From contig NZ_CAMYUE010000008.1 of assembly GCF_947301925.1 (NCBI RefSeq), positions 1 through 64,000 of the forward strand: DNA of 64,000 nt. The letters run 5' to 3'. Source of the DNA: an uncultured Ruminococcus sp. (GTDB lineage Bacteria; Bacillota; Clostridia; Oscillospirales; Ruminococcaceae). Shown here in pieces: positions 8,184-16,649 of the stretch. The translations under genes were made by a program, and so were the position numbers. The notes under the pieces were generated by a model. That model searched no databases and had not been told where the DNA came from. It worked only from the letters and a program-made list of their open reading frames with translations. Every line of letters begins with the position of its first letter. The first letter of the stretch is position 1.

Positions 8184-8214
8184 ATTATATCACAGCCTGT
8201 TCCACACGGTTCAA
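8184..8214 (-). promoter_or_regulatory. Promoter of the candidate ncRNA
   Basis: Minus-strand TGTGATATAAT (extended -10; TATAAT at 8189-8184) with TTGAAC at 8214-8209. The spacer is 19 bp, longer than ideal, and the TG extension could compensate. Confidence 0.6.
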
Positions 8215-8347
8215 CAAAAACGCTGTTTTTCCGGCTTTTTTGCAAAAAATCATGTAAAAACTCCACAAAAGCGGAAAAATCGCGGCCCGCAAAGTCCTCA
8301 TTTCCCCTTTCCCCGAAAAAAACTCACAAAAAACAGCAATTCTTTTC

Positions 8348-8376
8348 TTTACAAACAGTGCATAATGTGATATAAT
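8348..8376 (+). promoter_or_regulatory. Sigma-A promoter of the kinase/regulator operon
   Basis: TTTACA (8348-8353), 17-bp spacer, TATAAT (8371-8376) with the TG extension (TGTGATATAAT). The 8215-8347 stretch before it is AT-rich and shows no gene. Confidence 0.85.
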
Positions 8377-8415
8377 GCTATTATATATTTATTTTAATGA
8401 CAGGGGGGCGGCTGT

Positions 8416-9732
8416 ATGGAGCTGATGTCTCACCTTATATCCTACAATTTCGTTTCGGCAGCCATGATACTCGGCATCGTCATAATGCTCATAGAGAACC
8501 GCAAGGAGCGTCCCTACGGTACAGAGCATATCGCCATAATCGTTGTTATGCTGTCCATAATCGTAGTCAATACCGAGCTGAAGGAATGGTTCTTCAATTC
8601 CGTCTACGACCCCGACATGGACTACAGAGGCGACGCGGCCACGGGCTTCGTCTATTTCCGCTCCTGCATAGAGCATATACTTTTCCCCATGATAGCCTAT
8701 GTGGAGCTGCTCCTCATAACCCCCGTAAAGAAGAAGTACATACTTTTCATACCCGAGCTGGTGCTCATAATATGCGAGATCCTAAACCTCTTCGGCCCCA
8801 AGATAATATTCAGCTACAACAGGCACCTCGATTTCAGTGACGGTCCCCTTTTCCTCATGCCCTATTTTGTCGGCATGATCTACCTGCTTCTCCTTCTGAG
8901 ATACTCCATAGTATTCCTGAAGGAAAAGAAGATGAGCAAGGGTATCGCGGTTGTATTCATCGTTTTCCTGACCATACTTGAATGTTACCTTGAAGCCGCC
9001 TATATCGTGGTGGATCTTATGGACGAGATAGTAGCCCTCGACGTTATCATCTACTACTTCTATCTGGTAGCCATTTACCACAGCGAGACCAAGATCAAGC
9101 TCCGTACCAGCGAGCTTGAGCTGGAGAGGAGCCGCCGCGTGGTAGCTCTCTCACAGATACAGCCACATTTCATGTACAATTCCCTCACCTCTATAATATA
9201 CCTCTGCGACAAGGACACCCAGAAGGCAAAGAACGCCCTCATAGACTTCTCAAAGTATCTGAGGAAGAACGTTGACTCTCTCAGCCAGAAGGGACTTGTG
9301 TCCATCAAGGACGAGCTCCAGCACACAAAGGTATACCTCTCCCTTGAAAAGCTCCGCTTTGACGAGGACCTCAACGTTGAATTCGACATAAAGGACGATA
9401 TGTTCACCCTCCCCGTACTCACCCTCCAGCCAATGGTGGAAAACGCCGTAAAGCACGGCATCAACGGCTCCGAGAGCGGCTGCGGAACCGTCAGGGTCAC
9501 CACCGAGGAGACGGATATGTACCATAGGATAACCATAACCGACGACGGCGCAGGCTTCGACACCGAAGCCCTCGAAGAGCTGGATGACAGCCATGTGGGC
9601 ATCGCAAACGTCCGCAAGCGCCTTATGGACGAGTGCGGCGGCGAACTCATAATAAACAGCGTTCCCGACAAGGGAACAGAATGTATCATACTTATCCCGA
9701 AGGAGAATCACGATGAAAATACTGGCGATTGA
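8416..9732 (+). CDS. LytS/YehU-type sensor histidine kinase
   Basis: A 438-residue membrane kinase. The first ~225 residues hold about six or seven transmembrane helices with little extracellular sequence, and a short coiled coil follows (SETKIKLRTSELELERSRR). The His_kinase (PF06580-type) motif QIQPHFMYNSL places the phospho-acceptor at H251. The HATPase has an N-box VENAVKHGI and a G-box DDGAGF. GGGGGG lies upstream of the ATG. It overlaps the response-regulator gene by 20 bases, so the pair is a translationally coupled two-component system. The input signal is unknown. Confidence 0.92.
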   Translation: MELMSHLISYNFVSAAMILGIVIMLIENRKERPYGTEHIAIIVVMLSIIVVNTELKEWFFNSVYDPDMDYRGDAATGFVYFRSCIEHILFPMIAYVELLLITPVKKKYILFIPELVLIICEILNLFGPKIIFSYNRHLDFSDGPLFLMPYFVGMIYLLLLLRYSIVFLKEKKMSKGIAVVFIVFLTILECYLEAAYIVVDLMDEIVALDVIIYYFYLVAIYHSETKIKLRTSELELERSRRVVALSQIQPHFMYNSLTSIIYLCDKDTQKAKNALIDFSKYLRKNVDSLSQKGLVSIKDELQHTKVYLSLEKLRFDEDLNVEFDIKDDMFTLPVLTLQPMVENAVKHGINGSESGCGTVRVTTEETDMYHRITITDDGAGFDTEALEELDDSHVGIANVRKRLMDECGGELIINSVPDKGTECIILIPKENHDENTGD

Positions 9733-10516
9733 CGATGAAAGATACGCACTCCAGATGCTGGTCGAGACCTTGCACAAGGTAAATCCGGAAGCCGAGATAG
9801 TAGCCTTCCGCCGTGCTTCACAGTTCCTCGAATACGAGGAGAAGGACAGCTTCGACGCAGCCTTTCTTGATATCCGCATAGGCAAGATGTCGGGCATACA
9901 GGTGGCCATCGAGCTGAAAAAGCACTCCCCCCACTGCAATATAGTATTCGTGACCAGCTATTCGGAATATGCCTTTGCCGCCATACAGATGCGTCCCAGC
10001 GGCTACATAATGAAGCCCTATACCGAGGAGGATATCCGCAACGAATTCGATAACTTCAGATATCACCCCGAGCAGGAAAAGAAGCACAGCGACAAGCTGA
10101 AGATACGCACCTTCGGAAACTTCCGCGTTTTCGGCAGCGACGATACCCCGCTGAAGTTCTCACGCACCATTTCCAAGGAGATATTCGCCTACCTCATAGA
10201 CCAGTGCGGCTATCCCGTCACCAGCAAGGAGATAGCCTCCGACGTGCTGGAGGTGGAGGACTTCGACCGTCCCACCTCAAAGAAGGTGTCGCAGTACGTC
10301 TCCGACCTGATAAAGGATATCGAGGCCGCAGGCTTCCACAACGTAATAATCAAGCAGAACCGCCAGATACAGGTGAACAAGGAGGCGGTCGACTGCGACC
10401 TCTACGACCTGTTCGCAGGAGATTCCGCCGCCATGAACTCCTATCACGGCGAATACATGATAGATTATTCATGGGCTGAGATTAGCGATTCCGCCGAGAG
10501 GATAAAGTCACTTTAA
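9713..10516 (+). CDS. Response regulator with SARP-like winged-helix output
   Basis: A 267-residue protein. The N-terminal receiver domain has all key residues: D7/D8, phospho-acceptor D53 (FLDIR), T81 and K101. The C-terminal half (about 125-267) starts KIRTFGNFRVFGSDDTPLKFSRTISKEIFAYLI, which is the opening of an OmpR/SARP-like winged helix (AfsR-type) and not the LytTR domain usually paired with this kinase class. No full BTAD domain is present because the protein ends soon after the winged helix. It shares an operon with the kinase and with the esterase gene ten bases downstream. Confidence 0.9.
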   Translation: MKILAIDDERYALQMLVETLHKVNPEAEIVAFRRASQFLEYEEKDSFDAAFLDIRIGKMSGIQVAIELKKHSPHCNIVFVTSYSEYAFAAIQMRPSGYIMKPYTEEDIRNEFDNFRYHPEQEKKHSDKLKIRTFGNFRVFGSDDTPLKFSRTISKEIFAYLIDQCGYPVTSKEIASDVLEVEDFDRPTSKKVSQYVSDLIKDIEAAGFHNVIIKQNRQIQVNKEAVDCDLYDLFAGDSAAMNSYHGEYMIDYSWAEISDSAERIKSL

Positions 10517-10525
10517 GGAGGCACC

Positions 10526-11404
10526 ATGTCTGTAAAAAGCAACATATTCAGAAAAATGTGTACACAAAGCGACACCGAAAGGGACGCAGGACTCACAACT
10601 CCCCCCGAGGTGGAACGCTTTGACGATATAAGATACGGCAGCAGCGGCTGCAAGGAAAAATGGGATATCCTGGACGTATACCGTCCTAAGTCGGAAAAGG
10701 GCAAGCTCCCCGTTATAGTCAGCTTCCACGGCGGCGGCTGGGTATACGGCGACAAGAACGTATACCAGTTCTACTGCATGGAGCTTGCAAAGCGGGGCTT
10801 CGCAGTAGTGAACTACTCCTACAGGCTCGCCCCCGAATACCGCTATCCCGCCCCCTTTGAGGACACCAACGAGGTGTTCTGCTGGCTGCTGGAAAACGCT
10901 GAAAAATACGGCTTCGACACCGATAATATCTTCGGCGTGGGAGACTCCGCAGGAGCCCTGGGCATAGGCCTCTACGCCTGTATAGTCACCGATGAGGAAT
11001 ATGCGAAGAACTACAGCTTCAAAGTCCCCGAAGGACTGAAAATAAAGGGTCTTGCGCTGAACTGCGGCATCTACAGGATAGAGGATACCGCCACGGTAAG
11101 ATCACTGAAGGATTTCATCAGAAAGCAGGACTATCCCGCCATACTTGACAAGCTCAACATGGTGAACATAGTCGGCGGCAGCTTCCCGCCCTGCTTCATA
11201 ATGACCGCAAAGGGCGACTTCCTTGTAAAGGAGCCTCAGTACCTCATGGAGAGCCTTGACAGAGCAGGAGTCAGATACGAGTACAAGCTCTACGGCACCG
11301 ATGAGGAGCCCCTTGGTCATGTTTTCCACTGCAATGTACGTCTCCCACAGGCTCAGGAGGCCAACGACGACGAATGCAGCTTCTTCAGGTCCCTCATGAC
11401 CTGA
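10526..11404 (+). CDS. Alpha/beta-hydrolase esterase, HSL family
   Basis: A 292-residue hydrolase of the hormone-sensitive-lipase (acetyl-esterase) type. The oxyanion motif HGGGW is at 68-72, the nucleophile at S141 in GDSAG, the acid probably D231 (TAKGDF), and the catalytic His probably H265 (GHVFH). No signal peptide is seen, so it is cytoplasmic. It starts ten bases after the response regulator with AAGGAGG, making it the third gene of the two-component operon, and it is followed by a terminator. In fibre degraders such enzymes often remove acetyl groups from imported xylan oligomers; that role is inference. Confidence 0.9.
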   Translation: MSVKSNIFRKMCTQSDTERDAGLTTPPEVERFDDIRYGSSGCKEKWDILDVYRPKSEKGKLPVIVSFHGGGWVYGDKNVYQFYCMELAKRGFAVVNYSYRLAPEYRYPAPFEDTNEVFCWLLENAEKYGFDTDNIFGVGDSAGALGIGLYACIVTDEEYAKNYSFKVPEGLKIKGLALNCGIYRIEDTATVRSLKDFIRKQDYPAILDKLNMVNIVGGSFPPCFIMTAKGDFLVKEPQYLMESLDRAGVRYEYKLYGTDEEPLGHVFHCNVRLPQAQEANDDECSFFRSLMT

Positions 11405-11420
11405 CGTCCTATACACAGAA

Positions 11421-11458
11421 ATATCCCGCAGCATGAAAACCGCTGCGGGATATTTTTC
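11421..11458 (+). terminator. Terminator between the esterase and the phage cassette
   Basis: Perfect 12-bp stem ATATCCCGCAGC/GCTGCGGGATAT with a 9-nt loop, followed by a T-run on the plus strand. It lies between convergent genes and probably also stops the minus-strand phage transcript. Confidence 0.88.
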
Positions 11459-12380
11459 ATGAGGGGAACTTGTCCGTGTATACGCCGATTTCGGTGACTA
11501 TGCCTGCGCTGCTGCCGCTTATGCTGACAGAGCCGATACGTCCGCCGCTGACGGCGCCGAAGCTGACAAGGTCTGATATATCCTCGCCGCCGTAGCCCCC
11601 GTAGGAGCAGAATACCCTCTTCTGTCCGCGGAAGTCGTACTTGTCGCGGTACACAAGAGCCTGCTGGGGCGAATAGAGGAAGCGCATATCCAGATCGAAG
11701 TATTTGTGCCTTACGATCTTCAGCCGCTCCACATCGCTGTCGGTGAGGTCGAAGTCCCCGTAGGTGCCGCCCATATTGGCCATATGATAGCCGCTGGCAA
11801 GACGGCTGTCCGTAAGCTCCGTCCCCAGGGAAAGCAGCTTCGCGCCGCGCAGGTCGAAGCTTGCGGGAGATGCCTCCGAACTTATCCTCACCGTGTTGGT
11901 GCCCCTTATGTAGGGATATGTGCCCAGCAGCTTGTATGACAGATTTGCCGCCGCGTCCCACATGGAGGTATTTGGACGGACATAGATATAGCTGCTGTCG
12001 TCGGCATTGTACTCATGGGTCACATAGGGCAGGGTGTAGAAGTTATCCATGAGCATATTGAAGGATATGTTCATTTTCAGTCCCGGCTCTATCTGGTTCT
12101 GGGTCAGCAGAGAGGTGAAGCCCCTTGAACTTACGCTCATGAAGCGCTCGCCTTTCCTGCTCTCCCAGCGGATATTGTCGATGAGACCGTGATGAACGGT
12201 ATGACCGCCCACTGTGAGCAGTACCTCCGCAGCCTCCTCAAAGGAGCTGTGCTCCGCTTTTACTCTTGCCCTCAGTGTGGTATAAGGAGTATATCTGTCC
12301 TTATCGAACATAAAGCTGAGAACTGTGTTCTCCGCAAGGGAAGTACCGTCTGCGGTCTTTACCGTAAGCACCGCCGTCAT
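11457..12380 (-). CDS. Phage tail/baseplate protein, gpD/XkdQ-like
   Basis: A 307-residue protein and the last gene of the phage-derived cassette. The N-terminal part (SFMFDKDRYTPYTTLRARVKAE..AAEVLLTVGGHTVHHGLIDNIRWE) matches the beta-rich start of late-control gpD / XkdQ tail-hub proteins. The middle has a module binding-like region (LLTQNQIEPGLKMNISFNML..WDAAANLSYKLLGTYPYIRGTNTVRIS). The start is the ATG inside an ATGA overlap with the upstream gene, supported by GGGGGAA; the frame runs further upstream without a ribosome site. If correct, this is a tail-hub-type protein in a set that lacks the tube and tape measure, which is odd. Confidence 0.65.
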   Translation of the reverse strand: MTAVLTVKTADGTSLAENTVLSFMFDKDRYTPYTTLRARVKAEHSSFEEAAEVLLTVGGHTVHHGLIDNIRWESRKGERFMSVSSRGFTSLLTQNQIEPGLKMNISFNMLMDNFYTLPYVTHEYNADDSSYIYVRPNTSMWDAAANLSYKLLGTYPYIRGTNTVRISSEASPASFDLRGAKLLSLGTELTDSRLASGYHMANMGGTYGDFDLTDSDVERLKIVRHKYFDLDMRFLYSPQQALVYRDKYDFRGQKRVFCSYGGYGGEDISDLVSFGAVSGGRIGSVSISGSSAGIVTEIGVYTDKFPS

Positions 12381-12772
12381 GCTACATTCCCCCTCGTTAT
12401 GGTCTCCGCAGTTGCAACGGTAACGGATATATCCGCCCATTCGCCGCCCTTGTCCTCAAGGGTGTAGGCCAGCATACGGCAGCCGCTGAAAACCAGCCCC
12501 GTATACTCTATGGTAAAGGCCGCCGCCGAGTGTACCAGCCCGTTGAGGCCGAGAATGAAATCCCCGGGAGCGCCCTGAGTGCATACCCTTCCCCTGAAGG
12601 TGAGCCTGCTGCTCCTGTAGGCCGAGTTCGTCACGGCGGTGCTGCCGTCAGCAGCCGACTCCTCGTTCATTACCCTTGCCGCGGATATCCTGAAGCTCTC
12701 GCAGTAAAGGGTTATACCGCCGATAGCAACAGGCTCGGCCCTGCGCTCCGAAAAAGCCGCTGTACTGCTCAT
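12377..12772 (-). CDS. Phage-cassette protein of unknown function
   Basis: A 131-residue beta-rich protein (IGGITLYCESFRISAARV..., SSRLTFRGRVCTQGAPGDFILGLNGL, FTIEYTGLVFSGCRMLAYTLEDKGGEWADISVTVATAE). The centre SAYRSSRLTFRGRV and the following strands resemble small tail or baseplate proteins, but I cannot name a family. Both ends use four-base ATGA overlaps with neighbours, so it is embedded in the coupled phage operon. It could be a tail-tube or adaptor protein. Confidence 0.75.
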   Translation of the reverse strand: MSSTAAFSERRAEPVAIGGITLYCESFRISAARVMNEESAADGSTAVTNSAYRSSRLTFRGRVCTQGAPGDFILGLNGLVHSAAAFTIEYTGLVFSGCRMLAYTLEDKGGEWADISVTVATAETITRGNVA

Positions 12773-13179
12773 GACGGGCTCCTCTCTGTCCTTGAGATAC
12801 CGCTGACCGCAAGCCTTACGTCCAGCACAAGGCGCTGTATATTGCTGTCGAACTTGACGCTCATGCCCGAAAGGCGGCAGGTCAGTCCCGACATACCTTC
12901 AACGGTCTTTGATATCCTGCTGTCGTAATAGTCGTAGAGCTCCGTCATGGAGCTGCTTTTTGGTGCAGTCACCTTTATATCCGCCTCGGCCTTGAAGGGC
13001 ATATACACCGTATACGGCGAATAGATAGGCGACGAGGCTTCAAAGGAATTGAAGCCCACCACCGTGAAGAAGCCGCCGCCCTTATGGTCAACGGCCTTTG
13101 CGTCAAAGGCGCTGTAAATATCCTCAACGCCCTGTCTGCGCAGCTTTACGATGATATCGTTTATAAGCTCTCTCATCAT
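12769..13179 (-). CDS. Phage-cassette protein, possible tail-completion/connector
   Basis: A 136-residue protein starting MMRELINDIIVKLRRQGVEDIYSAFDAKAV. An N-terminal helix is followed by beta-strands (FFTVVGFNSFEAS..YTVYMPFKAEADIKVTAP) and a mixed C-terminus. Size and place after the connector-like gene fit a tail-terminator/completion protein, but there is no decisive motif. The start was chosen at the double ATG with GGAGG eight bases upstream; the four-base overlap with the previous stop (ATGA) supports it. Confidence 0.75.
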   Translation of the reverse strand: MMRELINDIIVKLRRQGVEDIYSAFDAKAVDHKGGGFFTVVGFNSFEASSPIYSPYTVYMPFKAEADIKVTAPKSSSMTELYDYYDSRISKTVEGMSGLTCRLSGMSVKFDSNIQRLVLDVRLAVSGISRTERSPS

Positions 13180-13547
13180 GACAATGCCTCCTCTCCGCCG
13201 GAGAAGCTGCTGAATATAAAGCCCTGCGGCTTGATGAGGTCGCTGCATATCTGCATATAGTCCTTCATCAGCAGCTTTGAATACTCATAGGCGGTATTCT
13301 GCGATTCCTTCAGCACCTTTCCCGCATAGGTAACGGCTGCGCGCTCTCTTGCGGCAAGTATCTGCTGGAACCTGTAATATGCTATGGCTGCGGCAAGGTA
13401 ATTGAGCCTTGTATCGGTCCTGCCCGCGTCGGGACGGAGCATCATGCCCGTCTCGTACATTGCGAGATTTATTATCCTGAAGTATTCAATGCCGTTTTCC
13501 TCGCCTGTGAAAAGCTCAAATATCTCGGTGATATCACTTATATCCAT
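13176..13547 (-). CDS. Phage-cassette helical protein, possible head-tail connector
   Basis: A 123-residue, mostly alpha-helical protein (MDISDITEIFELFTGEENGIEYFRIINLAMYETGMML... RLNYLAAAIAYYRFQQILAARERA...). Helical connectors of the gp6/gp15 type lie at this position in many phages, after the capsid and protease genes. It sits ten bases after the protease-like gene with GGAGG at its start, and it ends in an ATGA overlap with the next gene. Family assignment is by size and position only. Confidence 0.75.
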   Translation of the reverse strand: MDISDITEIFELFTGEENGIEYFRIINLAMYETGMMLRPDAGRTDTRLNYLAAAIAYYRFQQILAARERAAVTYAGKVLKESQNTAYEYSKLLMKDYMQICSDLIKPQGFIFSSFSGGEEALS

Positions 13548-13557
13548 AATCTCCCTC

Positions 13558-14388
13558 CTATCTCATGGAAAATCCCTCTGTGGGGTCGGTCTCCTCCGCG
13601 TCGGGAGCCAGCTGCACCTCTGCCCTGCCCCGTCCGCACTGCTCCTCAAAGGATCTGCGTAGAGCTATGAGCTGCTTGGTGGTAAGGCCTGCCGCCGAAA
13701 GTGAGGCTATGTCCGCGGCAGCCCTGCCCCCTGCGAAATAGGCCAGTCTGCGTATATCGCGGCGTAGCTCGTCATCTGCCTCGGAGATGCAGGAGACCGC
13801 AGCCTTCACCGTGTCCTCCTCGCTGTACTTCTTGGTTACTCCCGCGTTTACCTGTGCAGGCACAGCCACGAAGCTCCACTCATAGGCGTCTGTGATATCG
13901 TCAAGGACGGTATGGCAGAGCCTTCCACCGTAGCTTCTGCCCTTGACATGGGCGCAGGAAGTAACATTCTTGTCATTGCCGCAGACCGAGCATATACGCT
14001 TTGCCGCCGAGCAGGAAATGCTGACCTCCTTTTTTATGCCGCCGTCTATTTCGGCGATGAGGTTTTTGTTCTCGTCGGTGCGCACCATATAGGCCATAGC
14101 CTTCAGGTACTTGTAGGGCTCTCCGCAGGCGTTCTTTCTCTCCTCATCGGTGATGAGCTCGGTATGGAAAATACGGGCGTTCTGATTGACGGTGGAGGGA
14201 TCGTGGTCGAATATGCCTGTCTTGCCGATAAAGCGCTGTCTGAGAGCCTCCAGAGCACCGTCGGAAAAGCGCTCGCAGTCGCGGTCGATATCGTTGTCGC
14301 AGAGTATCACCGAAAAGACGTAGACCTCGTCCTCGCTGAGCTTTCTGCGGGTGAATCTGTTTATCTTGTCGAGAATAGTCTTATCCAT
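13558..14388 (-). CDS. Phage prohead-protease-like protein
   Basis: A 276-residue protein. The N-terminal ~165 residues look like a phage prohead protease: DDEVYVFSVILCDNDIDRDCERFS-type opening, GIFDHDPSTVNQNARIFHTEL with the His expected in such enzymes, a Cys-rich insert (ICSVCGNDKNVTSCAH, CxxC plus CxxxH, possibly zinc-binding) and the end YEWSFVAVPAQVNAG, which is typical of these proteases. The C-terminal ~100 residues are helical and charged, as in a scaffold segment. The start is the ATG preceded by AAAGGAG; a longer frame exists but runs back through the palindromic repeats. It lies downstream of the capsid gene, the reverse of the usual order. Confidence 0.65.
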   Translation of the reverse strand: MDKTILDKINRFTRRKLSEDEVYVFSVILCDNDIDRDCERFSDGALEALRQRFIGKTGIFDHDPSTVNQNARIFHTELITDEERKNACGEPYKYLKAMAYMVRTDENKNLIAEIDGGIKKEVSISCSAAKRICSVCGNDKNVTSCAHVKGRSYGGRLCHTVLDDITDAYEWSFVAVPAQVNAGVTKKYSEEDTVKAAVSCISEADDELRRDIRRLAYFAGGRAAADIASLSAAGLTTKQLIALRRSFEEQCGRGRAEVQLAPDAEETDPTEGFSMR

Positions 14389-14414
14389 ATATTTCTCCTT
14401 TCGGGAAATTTTTT

Positions 14415-14477
14415 GCAGGGGCGATGACTTCATCGCCCCCTGCATATTTACCGTGCAGGGGCGGCGTTCCGCCGCCC
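14415..14477. repeat. Two tandem short palindromes inside the phage operon
   Basis: GCAGGGGCGATGA/TCATCGCCCCCTGC (14415-14443, one-base bulge) followed by GGGCGGCG/CGCCGCCC (14459-14477, perfect, 3-nt loop). They fill the only sizeable gap of the cassette and belong to the same style of G/C-clamped palindromes as those at 19774-19830, 23841 and 24495. Confidence 0.7.
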
Positions 14478-14497
14478 GCTGTCCACTGCTTACCGTA

Positions 14498-15463
14498 TCA
14501 CTCGTTCTCTGTTACCGTAAGCACCTTGACTGCGTCGGGAGTTATCCTTCTGAAGCCGCAGGTGATAGATACAGTCATCTGATCCAGCTGACGGTCGATG
14601 AGCTTGTCCGTCTCCATTACAAGGTCGGTGCTGGTGATGAATTCCAGCGCGAAATCACGGTCGATACCTATGATGGTATCCTCGTCGGCAGCGGAGGTCT
14701 TGACCAGCTCAGCACCGAAGGGCAGGATAAGTCTGCCGTCGGGAGCCGCCTTGCAGTCCTTCAGCTGCTCCATTGCAGCTATCTTTGAGGCAAGGGCGGG
14801 AGAAGCTATCACCGTATTCATGTCGAAGCAGTCGAACTCTCCGTAGAGCGCCGCAAGATCGTTATAGGTAAGAGCTGTTGTGGTAATGGGAGTAAGACCG
14901 TTTGAAAGTACGGCAACTGCCTTCTTCACCACGGATACCGCAAGTCTTACGCCTACGCTTCTGAGCATCACGCCGAAAACGTCAAGTCTCTGCTGGCGTA
15001 CAGCCTCATATGAAGCGCTGATGAGTCTGCCGAACTTCTCCAGAACGGTAGCTGTTGTTCCCTCTCTCACGGTAGCCTCGGGAAGAGTCTCCGCCTGATC
15101 GGTGGCGGCGTAGGCCTCGGAATCGTCAAGCACGCAGCCCAGATACTGGCTGCTTGAACATACCGTCTTTGCGGCGCATACCGACTTCAGCACGGTCTCG
15201 TCGAAGCCCTTTCTGATACAGCGTGTTACGAATTCGGGGAAGAGCACCGCTGTCTCCGTTGTGGAGAAGAACTTCTCAACGCAGTCGCAGTCGGGACCGC
15301 TTATCCTGATGTTGAAGCGCTTGAGCTGTCTCTCAAAGGCGTCCAGCTTTTCGAGAGGAGTTCCTGCGTATGCCGAGGAGGGGTCCAGCTCCTCGAGAGC
15401 GGCTGTGAATGACTTGCCGCTGAGATTGTAAAGGCCCTTTTCAAGTCTGATATCGTTATACAT
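14498..15463 (-). CDS. Phage major-capsid-like protein
   Basis: A 321-residue protein proposed as the major capsid protein. It begins [29 protein letters not shown] and contains SGPDCDCVEKFFSTTETAVLFPEFVTRCIRKGFDE, followed by an HK97-like alpha/beta body with LTYNDLAALYGEFDCFDMNTVIASPALASKIAAMEQLKD and a C-terminal GFRRITPDAVKVLTV. The length fits HK97-fold capsid proteins. It lies 15 bases after the portal gene with AGGTAAAA upstream of the ATG. There is no N-terminal delta-domain long enough to be sure of proteolytic maturation. The identification rests on motifs, size and position. Confidence 0.65.
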   Translation of the reverse strand: MYNDIRLEKGLYNLSGKSFTAALEELDPSSAYAGTPLEKLDAFERQLKRFNIRISGPDCDCVEKFFSTTETAVLFPEFVTRCIRKGFDETVLKSVCAAKTVCSSSQYLGCVLDDSEAYAATDQAETLPEATVREGTTATVLEKFGRLISASYEAVRQQRLDVFGVMLRSVGVRLAVSVVKKAVAVLSNGLTPITTTALTYNDLAALYGEFDCFDMNTVIASPALASKIAAMEQLKDCKAAPDGRLILPFGAELVKTSAADEDTIIGIDRDFALEFITSTDLVMETDKLIDRQLDQMTVSITCGFRRITPDAVKVLTVTENE

Positions 15464-15478
15464 ATTTTTACCTCCGTA

Positions 15479-16612
15479 TTATTCATTCTTTTCAAGGCGA
15501 AGCTCTATTTCCCTCGCCTGTGCGTTTTTCAGCCTTGCCTCTGCAAGCGCTGTTTCGTCCTGAAGATTGATGTTGTCCCATTCTACCGAGCATGAGGCCT
15601 CCGCTCCTATGGAAGCAAGGAAGGCGTTTCCCACGTCGCATATCACGGGCGTCAGGAGCCTGCGGTAGTATTCAAGCTCCGAGGTGAGTATATCCGCCTG
15701 CTGTGACGACATACGCTCCGTAGAGCTCCAGGAGAGCCCCAGCAGGAACGGCGGTATGGAAAGCTTTGCGATGAGCTGCTCAAGTATCTGCCTTACGGGC
15801 ACATTGGTATCAAAGAGCTGGTTTTCGGCTCCGATGACCTTTATATCAACGTCGCCCACCGCCACAAAGTCCTTTACCTGACCGTATTTTGCCGAGTTCA
15901 TGCCGTCTGCCCACTCGCGGGCTATCTGCTTTGCCCTCTCTCCCGTGTTCATCATGTCTGCCGCCTCACCCGAGGGTCTGTAGGTCACTGCATAGCGGAT
16001 ATTGCCTGCGCGGTCGTAGTTCTGACCGATACACTGATATATCCTCATAAGGATGCCGCTGAGTGACGGGAGCCCCCTGAGCAGCGAATTGCCGCCTGTG
16101 AGCTCGGCGTAGACTATGCGTTCGGGATGTGAGAGCCTGCGGCTGCTGCCGTCGGGAGCCCTTACGGTGTAGCTCCTGCTGAACGGGTCTCCTCCCGCAG
16201 CTATGCTGACTTTGGAAATATCCCCGTTCCACAGTCCCGCTATCCTCTGCTGACCGCTGTCGGTGACTATCTCGCCCACAGCGCTGCCGTAGGTGAGAAG
16301 GCTGTCAAGGAAGTTGTCCGCAAAGCAGCCCACCGAACGCCCCGTAAGTCCTACGGGAACGTTTTCCAGAAAGCTGTCCAGCTCCTGCTGAAGGCTTTCG
16401 TCGCTGCATATAACGCGGAAGCCTCCCGTGAGCCTTATCATCTTCATGATAGCGGCGTCAATAATGGGAACTGCACAGCGGAGCCTGTCATAGAGCTCCT
16501 TTTCACAGGGCTGAACAGTCCCCGGCAGGGAAAAGCTCCCGCCGCTGCTGCGCTGTGCGCCTATGAGCTCGGGAACAGCCTTCGGCGTCTTGTTCTTCTG
16601 AAAAAGCTTCAT
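15479..16612 (-). CDS. Phage portal protein
   Basis: A 377-residue portal protein. Typical features are the N-terminal region with VPIIDAAIMKMIRLTGGFRV, a central IRYAVTYRP segment, and the C-terminal stem/crown part VRQILEQLIAKLSIPPFLLGLSWSSTERMSSQQADILTSELEYYRRLLTPVI, which is characteristic of portal proteins. It forms the dodecameric DNA entry ring of the phage head and docks the terminase. AAAGGAGG precedes the ATG. Its neighbours are terminase upstream and capsid downstream. Confidence 0.85.
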   Translation of the reverse strand: MKLFQKNKTPKAVPELIGAQRSSGGSFSLPGTVQPCEKELYDRLRCAVPIIDAAIMKMIRLTGGFRVICSDESLQQELDSFLENVPVGLTGRSVGCFADNFLDSLLTYGSAVGEIVTDSGQQRIAGLWNGDISKVSIAAGGDPFSRSYTVRAPDGSSRRLSHPERIVYAELTGGNSLLRGLPSLSGILMRIYQCIGQNYDRAGNIRYAVTYRPSGEAADMMNTGERAKQIAREWADGMNSAKYGQVKDFVAVGDVDIKVIGAENQLFDTNVPVRQILEQLIAKLSIPPFLLGLSWSSTERMSSQQADILTSELEYYRRLLTPVICDVGNAFLASIGAEASCSVEWDNINLQDETALAEARLKNAQAREIELRLEKNE

Positions 16613-16649
16613 ATTTCCTCCTTTCGTGTACTGAACGGCGTCTGCGTTC

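Noticed and set aside
8119..8370. Plus-strand open frame of 83 codons before the kinase
   Set aside because: It has no ribosome site, runs through the ncRNA promoter region and the kinase promoter, and reads as low-complexity basic sequence.
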